Assembly: GCF_003046175.1 (NCBI RefSeq)
Contig: NZ_PZZM01000001.1
Span: 4,295,001-4,359,000 of the forward strand
DNA length: 64,000 nt
Reading direction: 5' to 3'
Source: Bosea sp. 124
GTDB lineage: Bacteria > Pseudomonadota > Alphaproteobacteria > Rhizobiales > Beijerinckiaceae
The notes beneath the pieces are model-generated. The model saw only the letters and a program-made list of their open reading frames with translations. It was not told the origin of the DNA and ran no database searches. The first letter of the stretch is position 1. Each line of letters begins with the position of its first letter. Positions 46,804 to 55,761 of the stretch are shown here, piece by piece. The position numbers were made by a program, and so were the translations under genes.

Positions 46804-47001
46804 ATGGCAAAGTCTGAAAACAAGACCGTCGTCGTCGAGCAGATCGGTAGCCCGATCCGCCGCGAGGCGTCGCAGCGCCAGACCCTGATCGGTCTCGGCC
46901 TCAACAAGATTCGCCGGCAGTCGACCCTGGTCGATACGCCGTCCGTGCGGGGCATGATCGATAAGGTCAGGCACCTCGTGCGCGTCGTTGACGCGAAGTG
47001 A
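46804..47001 (+). CDS. rpmD: 50S ribosomal protein L30
   Basis: L30 is a small non-essential 50S protein. From ATG 46804 it has 65 residues, with [20 protein letters not shown] near residue 14 and the closing [10 protein letters not shown]. It lies ten bases after rpsE and 13 before rplO, the standard order. Confidence 0.95.
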   Translation: MAKSENKTVVVEQIGSPIRREASQRQTLIGLGLNKIRRQSTLVDTPSVRGMIDKVRHLVRVVDAK

Positions 47002-47014
47002 GGGGTATCGTTCG

Positions 47015-47494
47015 ATGAAACTCAACGACATCCGTGACAACGAAGGCGCCCACAAGTCGCGCATCCGCGTCGGCCGGGGCATCGGCTCGGGCAAGGGCAA
47101 GACCGGCGGCCGTGGCGTCAAGGGTCAGAAGGCCCGTGCAGGCGTGGCGGTCAAGGGCTTCGAAGGCGGCCAGATGCCGCTCTATCGTCGCCTGCCGAAG
47201 CGCGGCTTCCACAACCTCTTCGCCAAGGATCTGAACGAGGTCAATCTCGGCCGGATTCAGCAGGCGGTCGAGGCCGGCAAACTCGATGCGAAGGGTATCG
47301 TGACCATCGAGGCGCTCGTCGCCGCCGGTGTCATCACGCGCCAGGCCAAGGACGGCGTCAAGATTCTGGGCGTAGGCGAACTCAAGGCCAAGCTCGTCTT
47401 CGAGGTGTTCGGCGCGTCGAAGTCGGCCGTCGAGGCGATCGAGAAGGCCGGCGGTTCTGTGAAGATCCTGGCGGCTGCCGCTTCACAGGCGTGA
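47015..47494 (+). CDS. rplO: 50S ribosomal protein L15
   Basis: L15 is a late assembly protein with a Gly-rich N-terminal extension. Start ATG 47015 gives 159 residues opening [20 protein letters not shown], followed by the [20 protein letters not shown] signature. An in-frame ATG at 46988 overlaps rpmD and adds residues foreign to the family. secY follows after 106 bases. Confidence 0.96.
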   Translation: MKLNDIRDNEGAHKSRIRVGRGIGSGKGKTGGRGVKGQKARAGVAVKGFEGGQMPLYRRLPKRGFHNLFAKDLNEVNLGRIQQAVEAGKLDAKGIVTIEALVAAGVITRQAKDGVKILGVGELKAKLVFEVFGASKSAVEAIEKAGGSVKILAAAASQA

Positions 47495-47600
47495 GCCGAA
47501 CGCTTACATGACGACTCGCGAACGGCGGCCGGGCCAGAAGCCCAGGCCGCCGTTCGACTGTTTGACGACCGAATGACGACATCACCCAAGGACCAGACGC

Positions 47601-48938
47601 ATGGCATCGGCGGCTGAACAGCTTGCTTCCAACCTGAACTTCGGGGCGTTCGCCAAGGCGGACGAGCTGAAGAAGCGGATCTGGTTCACCCTCGGGGCGC
47701 TGGTGATCTTCCGGCTCGGCACCTATATCCCGCTGCCCGGCATGAACCCTGACGCGGTCGCCGACCTGTTCAAGCAGTCGCAGACGGGCGTGCTGGGCCT
47801 GTTCAACATGTTTTCCGGCGGCGCCGTCGGCCGGCTTGCGATCTTCGCACTGGCGATCATGCCGTATATCTCGGCCTCGATCATCATCCAGCTGCTCTCC
47901 AGCGTCGTCCCGACCTTCGAGACGCTGAAGAAGGAGGGTGAGCAGGGCCGCAAGATCCTGAACCAGTACACGCGCTACCTGACGCTCGTGCTGGCGGTGT
48001 TCCAGGCCTATGGCATCGGCGTCGGCCTCCAGGGCTCGGGCAATCTGGTGCTGGAGCCGGGGCCGTTCTTCCTGCTCTCGACCACGCTGACACTCGTCGG
48101 TGGCACGATGTTCCTGCTCTGGCTCGGTGAGCAGATCACCAGCCGCGGCATCGGCAACGGCACCTCGATGATCATCTTCTCGGGCATCATCGCCGAATTC
48201 CCCTCGCAACTCGCGCAGACGCTCGAACTCGGCCGCCAGGGTGCGATCTCGACGGGCCTGCTGCTGCTGATCCTGGTGATGGCGATCTGCGTCATCGCGT
48301 TCTGCGTGTTCATGGAGCGGGCTCAGCGCCGGCTGTTGATCAATTACCCCAAGCGCCAGGTCGGCAACCGGATGTATGAGGGCCAGACCTCGTTCCTGCC
48401 GCTGAAGCTCAACACGGCCGGCGTCATTCCGCCGATCTTCGCCTCCTCGCTCTTGCTGCTGCCGACGACGATCGCGAGCTTCAGCCAAGCCTCCGGCGGG
48501 ACGGGCTTCCTGTCCATCGTCGCGACCTATCTGGCCCATGGTCGGCCGCTGTTCATGTTCCTCTACGCGGCGCTGATCATCTTCTTCTGCTTCTTCTACA
48601 CCGCGATCGTGTTCAACCCGGTCGAGACGGCGGACAACCTCAAGAAGCATGGCGGCTTCATGCCGGGTATCCGCCCGGGCGAGCGCACCGCCGAGCATAT
48701 CGACCGCGTGCTGACCCGCATCACCGTGCTCGGCGCAGGCTATTTGACTATCGTCTGCCTTATCCCCGAGTTCATGATCACCTATGCCCAGATTCCGATC
48801 ATCCTGCTGGGCGGCACGTCGCTGCTCATCGTGGTGACGACGACCATGGACACCGTGGCGCAAGTCCACGGACACCTGCTGGCCCATCAGTATGAGGGGC
48901 TGGTGAAGAAGGCCAAGCTGCGAGGGGCGAAACGCTGA
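47601..48938 (+). CDS. secY: Preprotein translocase subunit SecY
   Basis: SecY is the protein-conducting channel of the inner membrane. The 445-residue protein has ten predicted membrane helices; family segments include the plug/helix 2 region [20 protein letters not shown] near residue 73 and [20 protein letters not shown] near 250. It is translationally coupled to adk: its stop shares one base with the adk ATG. No rpmJ lies downstream, as in many alphaproteobacteria. Confidence 0.98.
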   Translation: MASAAEQLASNLNFGAFAKADELKKRIWFTLGALVIFRLGTYIPLPGMNPDAVADLFKQSQTGVLGLFNMFSGGAVGRLAIFALAIMPYISASIIIQLLSSVVPTFETLKKEGEQGRKILNQYTRYLTLVLAVFQAYGIGVGLQGSGNLVLEPGPFFLLSTTLTLVGGTMFLLWLGEQITSRGIGNGTSMIIFSGIIAEFPSQLAQTLELGRQGAISTGLLLLILVMAICVIAFCVFMERAQRRLLINYPKRQVGNRMYEGQTSFLPLKLNTAGVIPPIFASSLLLLPTTIASFSQASGGTGFLSIVATYLAHGRPLFMFLYAALIIFFCFFYTAIVFNPVETADNLKKHGGFMPGIRPGERTAEHIDRVLTRITVLGAGYLTIVCLIPEFMITYAQIPIILLGGTSLLIVVTTTMDTVAQVHGHLLAHQYEGLVKKAKLRGAKR

Positions 48939-49522
48939 TGCGACTGATCTTCCTGGGGCCGCCGGGGGCGGGTAAAGGCACTCAGGCTGCGCGCATCGTC
49001 GCGAAGCATGGCATTCCGCAGCTCTCGACCGGCGACATGCTGCGCGCCGCCGTCGCGGCCGGGACGCCGATCGGCGTGAAGGCCAAGGCGGTGATGGATG
49101 CGGGCGGGCTCGTCTCGGACGAGATCGTGATCGGCATCGTCGCCGATCGCATCGAGGAGGCGGATGCGAAGAGGGGGTTCATCCTCGACGGTTTTCCGCG
49201 CACGCTGGCACAGGCCGAAGCGCTCGACACGATGCTGGCCTCCAAGGGCCTGAAGCTCGACACGGTGCTGGAGCTCAAGGTCGACCAGAGCAAGCTCGTC
49301 GACCGCATCGTCAGGCGCGCCGCGGAGGCGAGGGCCGCCGGCCAGCCGGTTCGCAAGGATGATGATCCGGAGGTCTTCAAGACGCGGCTCGAGGCCTATA
49401 ACCGCGATACGGCGGTCGTGGCGCCCTATTATGCTGCGCGCGGACAGGTGGTCGATATCGACGGCATGAAGCCGATCGACGAGGTCACGGCAGCGATCGA
49501 GAAGGCGCTCGGAGCGAACTGA
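48938..49522 (+). CDS. adk: Adenylate kinase (short-lid form)
   Basis: Adenylate kinase interconverts 2 ADP with ATP and AMP. The 194-residue protein has the P-loop [11 protein letters not shown] (residues 7–17), the [17 protein letters not shown]-binding segment and [15 protein letters not shown]. The lid is short ([17 protein letters not shown]), without the zinc/long-lid insertion of the 214-residue E. coli enzyme. Its stop overlaps the next gene's ATG. Confidence 0.97.
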   Translation: MRLIFLGPPGAGKGTQAARIVAKHGIPQLSTGDMLRAAVAAGTPIGVKAKAVMDAGGLVSDEIVIGIVADRIEEADAKRGFILDGFPRTLAQAEALDTMLASKGLKLDTVLELKVDQSKLVDRIVRRAAEARAAGQPVRKDDDPEVFKTRLEAYNRDTAVVAPYYAARGQVVDIDGMKPIDEVTAAIEKALGAN

Positions 49523-50217
49523 TGGCCCAGTGCCGGGGCCGGTCTGGACTTGCGTTTCTGGGCTGGCTTTTGGCCGTTGCACCGACACTTGCCGAGACGG
49601 TGGCTGTTGCGCCGGGGATTTCGGTCACCAGGCGAAGCTATGACGCGCCATTGAACGAGATGCCGTTCTTCGGCTTCGGCGTAAAGACAGCGCAACAGGT
49701 GGCGGCAGATCAGGCGTTCGTCGCCTCCGTCGAGACCAGCGCCGGCCGGGAAGCCGGCTTTCGCAGGGCGCTGCAACTGGCCGGACAGGCGCTGCCCGGC
49801 AATGATCTCGCCTCGGCGGCCCGGCGCTACAATCAGGCCTATCTGCTGAACCCGGCCGCGCCTGAGGTTTATCACGGCTTTGCCATCATCGCCGTGGCGC
49901 GGTTCAGGGATGCGGCCTATGCCGAGGAGCTGTTCGCGATAGCGGCTCGGCTCAAGCCGGGCGATCCGGCCATCCTCGCCGATCAGGCGCGGCTGCTCCT
50001 GACGCTGGGGCGGCCGGCCGAGGCTCTGCCGTTGCTTGAGACCGTGGTGCGCGATCCGCAGGCCGGCGCGATGCATTGGAGCAATCTCGGCTTCGCCTAT
50101 GCCCAGACTGGACAGAAGGCCAGGGCCTGCGACGCGCTGGCGCAGGCGAGGAGCAAATCGCCGCCTGCCGGACTGCAGAATGATCTGGCGGGGCTGGCAA
50201 AACTTGCAGCGTGTTGA
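49522..50217 (+). CDS. Exported TPR-repeat protein
   Basis: The 231-residue product has a signal-peptide-like N-terminus (hydrophobic run about 8–24 ending LA-E) and at least three TPR-like helix pairs between about 90 and 215, for example YHGFAIIAVARFRDAAYAEE and HWSNLGFAYAQTGQKARACD. It should act in the periplasm as a protein-interaction scaffold; the partner is unknown. Its ATG overlaps the adk stop, so it is probably translated with the secY–adk transcript. It is not a standard member of ribosomal gene clusters. Resemblance to TadD/PilF-type TPR proteins is possible but not demonstrable here. Confidence 0.78.
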   Translation: MAQCRGRSGLAFLGWLLAVAPTLAETVAVAPGISVTRRSYDAPLNEMPFFGFGVKTAQQVAADQAFVASVETSAGREAGFRRALQLAGQALPGNDLASAARRYNQAYLLNPAAPEVYHGFAIIAVARFRDAAYAEELFAIAARLKPGDPAILADQARLLLTLGRPAEALPLLETVVRDPQAGAMHWSNLGFAYAQTGQKARACDALAQARSKSPPAGLQNDLAGLAKLAAC

Positions 50218-50256
50218 CGCGTTCGGCGGTTTGGCATGTTTCTTGATTTTGGCGGG

Positions 50257-50285
50257 TTGACTCAGGCTTCCCAAGCGACTAACGA
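50257..50285 (+). promoter_or_regulatory. Candidate promoter of the alpha operon
   Basis: TTGACT (50257–50262), 17-base spacer, TAACGA (50280–50285), about 175 bases before rpsM. The -35 is near perfect. It would free rpsM–rplQ from readthrough of the preceding TPR gene. Confidence 0.55.
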
Positions 50286-50459
50286 CCCCACTTCCGGTTT
50301 CATGCGAGCGATGCCGTTACCTTCGTGAGAAGGGGCGACGTCGCATTCCCGCGTGGAACAGGTTCAACGCTTCGCAGAGGCCGGCCTCCACCGGCGCGAG
50401 GTCATCGATAACCGCCGGTGCGCCAATGGGCGTCGATCGGCCGACATGGAGAGACGATC

Positions 50460-50828
50460 ATGGCTCGTATCGCGGGCGTCAACATTCCGACCAATAAGCG
50501 CGTCGTCATCGGCCTGCAGTACATCCACGGCATCGGCGCGTCCAAGGCCCAGGAAATCTGCACCAAGGTCGGCATTGCCGCCGAGCGCCGTGTCAACCAG
50601 CTGACCGATGCCGAAGTCCTTCAGATCCGCGAGGCGATCGATCGCGATTATCTCGTCGAGGGCGATCTGCGCCGCGAAGTCTCGATGAACATCAAGCGCC
50701 TGATGGATCTGGGCTGCTATCGCGGCCTGCGCCATCGCCGTGGCCTGCCGGTTCGCGGTCAGCGCACGCATACCAATGCGCGCACCCGGAAGGGTAAGCC
50801 GAAGGCGATCGCCGGCAAGAAGAAGTGA
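50460..50828 (+). CDS. rpsM: 30S ribosomal protein S13
   Basis: S13 forms bridges B1a/B1b to the 50S subunit and contacts the P-site tRNA. Start ATG 50460 gives 122 residues opening [20 protein letters not shown], with the tail [25 protein letters not shown] precedes it. Upstream in-frame ATG 50418 adds residues not seen in S13. A palindrome cluster follows before rpsK. Confidence 0.97.
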   Translation: MARIAGVNIPTNKRVVIGLQYIHGIGASKAQEICTKVGIAAERRVNQLTDAEVLQIREAIDRDYLVEGDLRREVSMNIKRLMDLGCYRGLRHRRGLPVRGQRTHTNARTRKGKPKAIAGKKK

Positions 50829-50938
50829 CGATTGCCTGAGGCAATCGTCATCCTCGGGCTTGGCCCGAGGATCTCGTGACGAGGGCGCGGTCCACGCGCC
50901 TTCTCCTGCCTGAGATGCCCGGGACAAGCCCGGGTATG
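50829..50938. repeat. Palindromic repeat cluster between rpsM and rpsK
   Basis: Four successive hairpins: CGATTGCC/GGCAATCG (50829–50847), ATCCTCGGGC/GCCCGAGGAT with a TTG loop (50850–50872), GGCGCG/CGCGCC (50884–50900), and GCCCGGG…CCCGGGT (50917–50936). The CTCGGGCTTGGCCCGAGG core and the CCCGGGACAAGCCCGGG core are in the style of intergenic palindromes of rhizobial genomes. Its place inside an essential operon is unusual. Confidence 0.7.
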
Positions 50939-50999
50939 ACGGCGGAATATCTCTCCCCAGCGCCTGGCATCACGGGCGCGCCTGAAGGATGAAAGACCT

Positions 51000-51389
51000 A
51001 TGGCCAAGGAAGCCCAGCGCGTTAAGCGCCGCGAACGCAAGAACATCGTTTCCGGCGTTGCGCATGTGAACGCCTCGTTCAACAACACCATGATCACCAT
51101 CACCGACGCGCAGGGCAACACGATCTCGTGGTCGTCCGCCGGCACGATGGGCTTCAAGGGTTCGCGGAAGTCGACGCCCTACGCCGCCCAGGTTGCCGCC
51201 GAGGACGCCGCCCGCAAGGCTGCCGAGCACGGCATGCGCACGCTGGAAGTCGAAGTCACCGGCCCGGGTTCGGGACGTGAATCGGCCCTGCGCGCCCTCC
51301 AGGCCGCCGGCTTCACCGTGACCTCGATCCGCGACGTGACGCCGATCCCGCATAACGGCTGCCGTCCGCGCAAGCGCCGTCGCGTCTGA
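51000..51389 (+). CDS. rpsK: 30S ribosomal protein S11
   Basis: S11 lines the platform at the E site, next to the Shine–Dalgarno helix. The 129-residue protein has [20 protein letters not shown] near residue 10, [20 protein letters not shown] near 64, and the ending [12 protein letters not shown]. It lies 171 bases after rpsM, across the palindrome cluster, and 88 bases before rpoA. Confidence 0.97.
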   Translation: MAKEAQRVKRRERKNIVSGVAHVNASFNNTMITITDAQGNTISWSSAGTMGFKGSRKSTPYAAQVAAEDAARKAAEHGMRTLEVEVTGPGSGRESALRALQAAGFTVTSIRDVTPIPHNGCRPRKRRRV

Positions 51390-51477
51390 TACCCGATCTT
51401 AGAGGCGCCCGCACCGGCGGGCGCCTGTCCGGGGCGGCCCGCCGCCGCCATTGAATTCAAGCACCAGGAGTGCGGTC

Positions 51478-52494
51478 GTGATCAGCAAGAACTGGCAGGA
51501 TCTGTCAAAGCCCAACAAGCTCGAAATCAAGGTCGGAGACGATCCGAAGCGTCAGGCGACCGTCATCGCCCGTCCGCTGGAGCGCGGTTTCGGCATGACG
51601 CTCGGCAACGCGCTGCGTCGCGTGCTGCTCTCCTCGCTCCAGGGCGCGGCCGTCACCGCCGTCCAGATCGACGGCGTGCTGCATGAATTCTCATCGATCC
51701 CGGGCGTCCGCGAGGACGTCACCGACATCGTCCTCAACATCAAGGCCATCGCGGTCAAGATGCAGGGCGAGGGCCCCAAGCGCATGACCCTGCGCAAGAC
51801 CGGCCCGGGCACTGTCACCGCCGGCGACATCAACACCATTGGCGACGTCTCGATCCTGAACCCCGATCTCGTGCTCTGCACGCTGGACGAGGGCTCCGAG
51901 ATCCGCATGGAGTTTACGGTCAACACCGGCAAGGGCTACGTCCCCTCCGAGCAGAACCGCCCGGAAGATGCGCCGATCGGCCTGATCCCGGTCGACAGCC
52001 TGTATTCGCCGGTCAAGAAGGTGTCCTACCGCGTCGAGAACACCCGCGAGGGCCAGAATCTCGACCGCGACATGCTTACCCTGAACATCGAGACCAACGG
52101 CTCGGTGACCCCTGAGGACGCGCTGGCTCTGGCCGCCCGCATCCTGCAGGACCAACTCGCCGTCTTCATCACCTTCGAGGAGCCGCGCAAGGAAGAGGCC
52201 GTCTCGACCGCGCCGCAGCTGCCCTTCAACCCGGCGCTGCTCAAGAAGGTCGACGAGCTCGAGCTTTCGGTGCGTTCGGCGAACTGCCTGAAGAACGACA
52301 ACATCGTCTATATCGGCGACCTGATCCAGAAGTCGGAGGGCGAGATGCTGCGCACCCCGAACTTCGGCCGCAAGTCGCTGAACGAGATCAAGGAAGTGCT
52401 CGCCACCATGGGCCTCCACCTCGGCATGGACGTCACCGGCTGGCCGCCGGAGAACATCGAAGAGCTCGCGAAGCGCTTCGAGGAGCATTACTGA
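51478..52494 (+). CDS. rpoA: RNA polymerase alpha subunit
   Basis: The alpha dimer scaffolds polymerase assembly and its C-terminal domain contacts UP elements and activators. The GTG at 51478, seven bases after AGGAG, gives 338 residues opening with [16 protein letters not shown]. The NTD has [20 protein letters not shown] near residue 40, and the CTD has the helix-hairpin [20 protein letters not shown] and [16 protein letters not shown] near 300. Confidence 0.97.
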   Translation: MISKNWQDLSKPNKLEIKVGDDPKRQATVIARPLERGFGMTLGNALRRVLLSSLQGAAVTAVQIDGVLHEFSSIPGVREDVTDIVLNIKAIAVKMQGEGPKRMTLRKTGPGTVTAGDINTIGDVSILNPDLVLCTLDEGSEIRMEFTVNTGKGYVPSEQNRPEDAPIGLIPVDSLYSPVKKVSYRVENTREGQNLDRDMLTLNIETNGSVTPEDALALAARILQDQLAVFITFEEPRKEEAVSTAPQLPFNPALLKKVDELELSVRSANCLKNDNIVYIGDLIQKSEGEMLRTPNFGRKSLNEIKEVLATMGLHLGMDVTGWPPENIEELAKRFEEHY

Positions 52495-52611
52495 TCCAGC
52501 CGGCGCGGGCTCGTACTCGCGCCAGCTCTACCCCGCCCGGTGCATGAGCGTCGGAGCATAAAGAACGGCCGTACCGTGGCACGGCGGCCGTAATCACGAA
52601 GGAGCCATCAC

Positions 52612-53028
52612 ATGCGTCACGGTTTTCGCGGTCGTCGTTTCAACCGCTCTGTCGAGCATCGCAAGGCGATGTTCGCCAACATGTCCCAGGCCCTGATCAA
52701 GCACGAGCAGATCACCACCACTTTGCCCAAGGCCAAAGATCTGCGTCCGGTCGTCGAGAAGCTGATCACGCTCGCCAAGCGCGGCGACCTGCATGCCCGC
52801 CGCCAGGCGATCGCGCAGATCAAGGACGTCGCCCTGGTCGGCAAGCTCTTCGCGGTGCTCGGGCCCCGCTACAAGGAGCGCAACGGCGGCTATCTTCGCA
52901 TCATGAAGGCGGGCTTCCGCTTCGGCGATAACGCCCCGATGGCCGTGATCGAGTTCGTCGACCGCGACGTCGATGCCAAGGGCCAGGATTCAGGCCCGGT
53001 GTTCACGGCGGAGGACGAGGCGGCCTGA
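52612..53028 (+). CDS. rplQ: 50S ribosomal protein L17
   Basis: L17 is at the bottom of the 50S subunit near the tunnel exit. The 138-residue protein opens [20 protein letters not shown] and has [20 protein letters not shown] near residue 37. It closes the alpha operon; a strong intrinsic terminator begins 30 bases after the stop. GGAG precedes ATG 52612. Confidence 0.97.
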   Translation: MRHGFRGRRFNRSVEHRKAMFANMSQALIKHEQITTTLPKAKDLRPVVEKLITLAKRGDLHARRQAIAQIKDVALVGKLFAVLGPRYKERNGGYLRIMKAGFRFGDNAPMAVIEFVDRDVDAKGQDSGPVFTAEDEAA

Positions 53029-53058
53029 GGCTCTCCTCGGTCGGATGATCGATTTCAG

Positions 53059-53086
53059 AAGGGTGGTCTTCGGGCCACCCTTTTTT
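53059..53086 (+). terminator. Rho-independent terminator after rplQ
   Basis: AAGGGTGGTC pairs with GGCCACCCTT around a TTCG tetraloop (53059–53082), then the T-run continues. A 10-bp stem with a cUUCGg loop is highly stable; this is the end of the ribosomal super-cluster. Confidence 0.93.
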
Positions 53087-53112
53087 CTTGCCTTGATTTT
53101 GGGGAGGAGCGG

Positions 53113-54093
53113 ATGCGACGTCACGGCCCGGGTTCCCGCTGCGGAGGCGTCCCGCCTGTCCCGCGTTTCGTCCGGTCTGCGCCTGTCGCTGGCCTTCTCC
53201 TGCTCTGTTTCGCCGCCCATGGTCTAGCGCAGCAGCGGGGCGCCCCTCCGACGCCATTTTCGGCGCGCGATCTCGTGGAGGGCACGCAAGCCGACGAGAG
53301 GAAATGCGCCGAACAGGAGGGCGCCGTCTGGGTCTCGCACAAGCTCGGAACGGAATGTCTGGCGACCTACGCGTCTCATCCGGCACCCAAGCCCGATCAG
53401 GTCCCGCCAGAGGCCCTCGTCATCTATCTGCACGGCGATCACCTGAGCGGGGGAAAGTCGCTCGGCGACTACGAGAAGATCACGCCGGAAACGCTGGTCC
53501 GCAACATGCGCCGACAGTCGTTCAAGCCCGGCGTGGTCTATCTGCTTCTGGCGAGACCGGGGGTCTTCGGATCATCGGGGGATCACAAGCAGCGCCGTCG
53601 TGCGAAGGAGTTCCACTCCATCGCGGCTGCGATCGAGACTCTGCGTGAACGATATCGCAGGCCAAGTATCGTCGTGGTCGGGCAGTCGGGCGGCAGCGCC
53701 GCCATCGGCGCGGTGCTGACGCTGGGCGCGAGAAACATCGCCTGTGCGGTCATGGGTTCGGGCGTCTATGCCGTCAACGCCAGAGCCGAGTTCAGGCGTC
53801 GGCTGCTTGGCCAGCCGTCGCGCCCGGGATGTGACGTGACGGGCTATTGCGACGCCTATGAAAGTATCGATCACATTGCGAGCATCGTTCGCGACCCGGC
53901 ACGCCGCCTGATCGTCGTCGGCGATCCCAGGGATCAGAACACGCCCTTCGCCTTGCAGCTCGACTGGGTGGAGCGGCTCCGGAAAGCCGGGCACGGCGTC
54001 GAGGTCGTCGAGACGGAAGGTCGAGGGCCGGACCATCATGGCGTCACGAGGACGTCGTTCCAGCTGGCGCGCGGCTGCATCCCGTCCCCTTGA
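53113..54093 (+). CDS. Exported alpha/beta-type serine hydrolase
   Basis: The 326-residue protein has a signal peptide (hydrophobic run about 23–38, cut after ALAQ-like LAQ) and an alpha/beta-hydrolase pattern: HGD oxyanion strand (IYLHGDH, 104–110), nucleophile elbow GQSGGS with S192, an acid candidate at D271/D274 (VVGDPRDQNT), and histidine H308/H309 (PDHHGVT). Six cysteines suggest disulphides. It should be a periplasmic or secreted hydrolase; substrate is unknown. A GGAGGAG site precedes ATG 53113. It begins just 27 bases after the rplQ terminator and so needs its own or readthrough transcription. Confidence 0.78.
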   Translation: MRRHGPGSRCGGVPPVPRFVRSAPVAGLLLLCFAAHGLAQQRGAPPTPFSARDLVEGTQADERKCAEQEGAVWVSHKLGTECLATYASHPAPKPDQVPPEALVIYLHGDHLSGGKSLGDYEKITPETLVRNMRRQSFKPGVVYLLLARPGVFGSSGDHKQRRRAKEFHSIAAAIETLRERYRRPSIVVVGQSGGSAAIGAVLTLGARNIACAVMGSGVYAVNARAEFRRRLLGQPSRPGCDVTGYCDAYESIDHIASIVRDPARRLIVVGDPRDQNTPFALQLDWVERLRKAGHGVEVVETEGRGPDHHGVTRTSFQLARGCIPSP

Positions 54094-54218
54094 ACGGGCT
54101 GTTTCCTGTGCGCGATTGTTGCCGAAGCCACGCCTTTGCCGCTCGCGATGCGGATGCTAGCCTCTGCCGCGGGTTGGCTCGCCGGACTCGGCGGGCTGCG
54201 CAGGCAGGGAACAACGTC

Positions 54219-55190
54219 ATGCTAGCTCACATCGTCGCATGGACCGCGGCCATCGCATTGGGGGCTGTGGCCTCGATCGCGCCCGTCGTGGCCCAGGACA
54301 GCTACCCCTCCAAGCCCATCACCATGATCGTGCCCTTCGCGGCTGGCGGCTCGTCGGACGTGATCGCCCGGCTCGTCGGCGACGAGATGGGGCGCGTGCT
54401 GGGGCAGCGCATCGTGATGGAGAACATGGGCGGCGCGGGCGGGGCGACGGCGCTGTCACGGGCCTCGCGGGCCGAACCCGACGGCTACACCATCGTCATC
54501 GGCAACAGCGGCACCAATGCCGCGTCCTATACGATCTACCCGGACCTCAAATACACCCATGCCGACTTCGCGCCGGTGGGGCTGGTCGCGAAGACCTCGC
54601 CGATGATCGCGCTGAAACTCGACTTCCCGGCCAAGACGCTGATGGAGTTCGTCGCCTATGCCAAGGCCAATCCCGGCAAGGTCAGCCTCGGCCATGCCGG
54701 CGTCGGGTCGTCGAACTATCTGATCTGCCGCAATTTCATCAAGGCGGCCGGCGTCGATGTCGCGCTGGTGAGCTATCGCGGCGCGGGGCCGGCGCTGAAC
54801 GACCTGATGGGCGGGCAGATCGACGGCGTCTGCGATGCGGCGACCTCGCTGTCGGGCGCGGTCATGGGCGAGAAGGTCAGGGCGCTCGTGGTGGCGACGC
54901 CGTCCCGGCTGGCGAGCCTGCCGGATGTCCCGACTGCGGCGGAGGCTGGCCTGCCGGCGTTTCAGGCGCAGGGCTGGAATGCGATCTTCGTACCAAAGAA
55001 CACGCCCGAGCCGGTCATCGCCAAGCTGAACGCGGCGCTGAAAACCGCGCTGTCCAGCGCGAACCTGCAGAGGCGGTTCAAGGATCTGTCGTCGGTCGTG
55101 CCGGCCGCGGACGAGATGACGCCCGCCTTTGTGGCGGCGCTGGTTCCGGGCGAGATCGAAAAGTACCGGCTTCTGCTCCAGGACAAGTGA
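54219..55190 (+). CDS. Tripartite tricarboxylate transporter binding protein (TctC/Bug family)
   Basis: Periplasmic solute-binding protein, 323 residues. Start 54219 opens a signal peptide (MLAHIVAWTAAIALGAVASI, cut near VVA-QD). The mature N-terminus has YPSKPITMIVPFAAGGSSDV, the beta-strand/loop that holds carboxylate ligands in this family; GHAGVGSSNYLICRNF and VSYRGAGPALNDLMGGQIDG follow. AGGGA precedes the start. No TctA/TctB membrane genes are near, so it is an orphan, as most Bug proteins are. Ligand cannot be deduced. Confidence 0.92.
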   Translation: MLAHIVAWTAAIALGAVASIAPVVAQDSYPSKPITMIVPFAAGGSSDVIARLVGDEMGRVLGQRIVMENMGGAGGATALSRASRAEPDGYTIVIGNSGTNAASYTIYPDLKYTHADFAPVGLVAKTSPMIALKLDFPAKTLMEFVAYAKANPGKVSLGHAGVGSSNYLICRNFIKAAGVDVALVSYRGAGPALNDLMGGQIDGVCDAATSLSGAVMGEKVRALVVATPSRLASLPDVPTAAEAGLPAFQAQGWNAIFVPKNTPEPVIAKLNAALKTALSSANLQRRFKDLSSVVPAADEMTPAFVAALVPGEIEKYRLLLQDK

Positions 55191-55199
55191 GCCGCGGCG

Positions 55200-55619
55200 T
55201 CAGCTGCGCTGGCGCGCAAGTTCGCCGGCGAGATCGACCAGCACGTCGGCTTCATGCTGCGGCAGGTCGTTTTCCGGCGTCACGCCATAGAGCCCGAAGA
55301 TGAAGGTCGTGGTCTCGTCGCGCTCGGCCAGGCCCATCGACCAATGTGGAAAGCCGCGCTGGTCGATCCCGTGCTCCGCCAGCAGGCGGACCGTGTCATG
55401 GCGTGGATCGGCCACGATCCGGCCATAGGTCTCGGCAACGGTCCGGCCATCGCCTTCCAGCACCTGCGCGAAGGAGGCGGTCGTGGCCAGCAGGAAGCCG
55501 GTGATGTCGTTGCGGGCGTTCAGGCGGCGGGCACTCTCGATGATCCTGTCGATCTCGGCCTGACGATTGGCCTCGACGAGCCGGCTTTCACTGGCATAAA
55601 CAAGTCGGATCAAGCTCAT
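55200..55619 (-). CDS. BLUF-domain blue-light sensor
   Basis: The 139-residue protein is a nearly free-standing BLUF domain. The FAD-contact residues of the family can be picked out: Y8 (LVYAS), N34 (LNARNDITG), Q52 (FAQVLEG), and W93/M95 (PHWSMGL), matching AppA Y21, N45, Q63, W104 and M106 in order. A short C-terminal helix (about 120–139) replaces any output domain, so signalling must go through a partner protein. Start 55619 gives the usual opening SLIRLVYAS. Convergent with the TctC gene and divergent from the DegP-like gene. Confidence 0.92.
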   Translation of the reverse strand: MSLIRLVYASESRLVEANRQAEIDRIIESARRLNARNDITGFLLATTASFAQVLEGDGRTVAETYGRIVADPRHDTVRLLAEHGIDQRGFPHWSMGLAERDETTTFIFGLYGVTPENDLPQHEADVLVDLAGELARQRS

Positions 55620-55761
55620 GGGCCGCTTCTTTCGTGGCAGAGACCGGTGGTCATCGGGTGAATCAGGCCCTCTCCACCAGAACGGTGGCGGGCGGCATCC
55701 ATGGATCGATGCTGGAGCTGCAACGTTGCCGCCACACCTTTGTTTCATCGTGAGGACAGGA

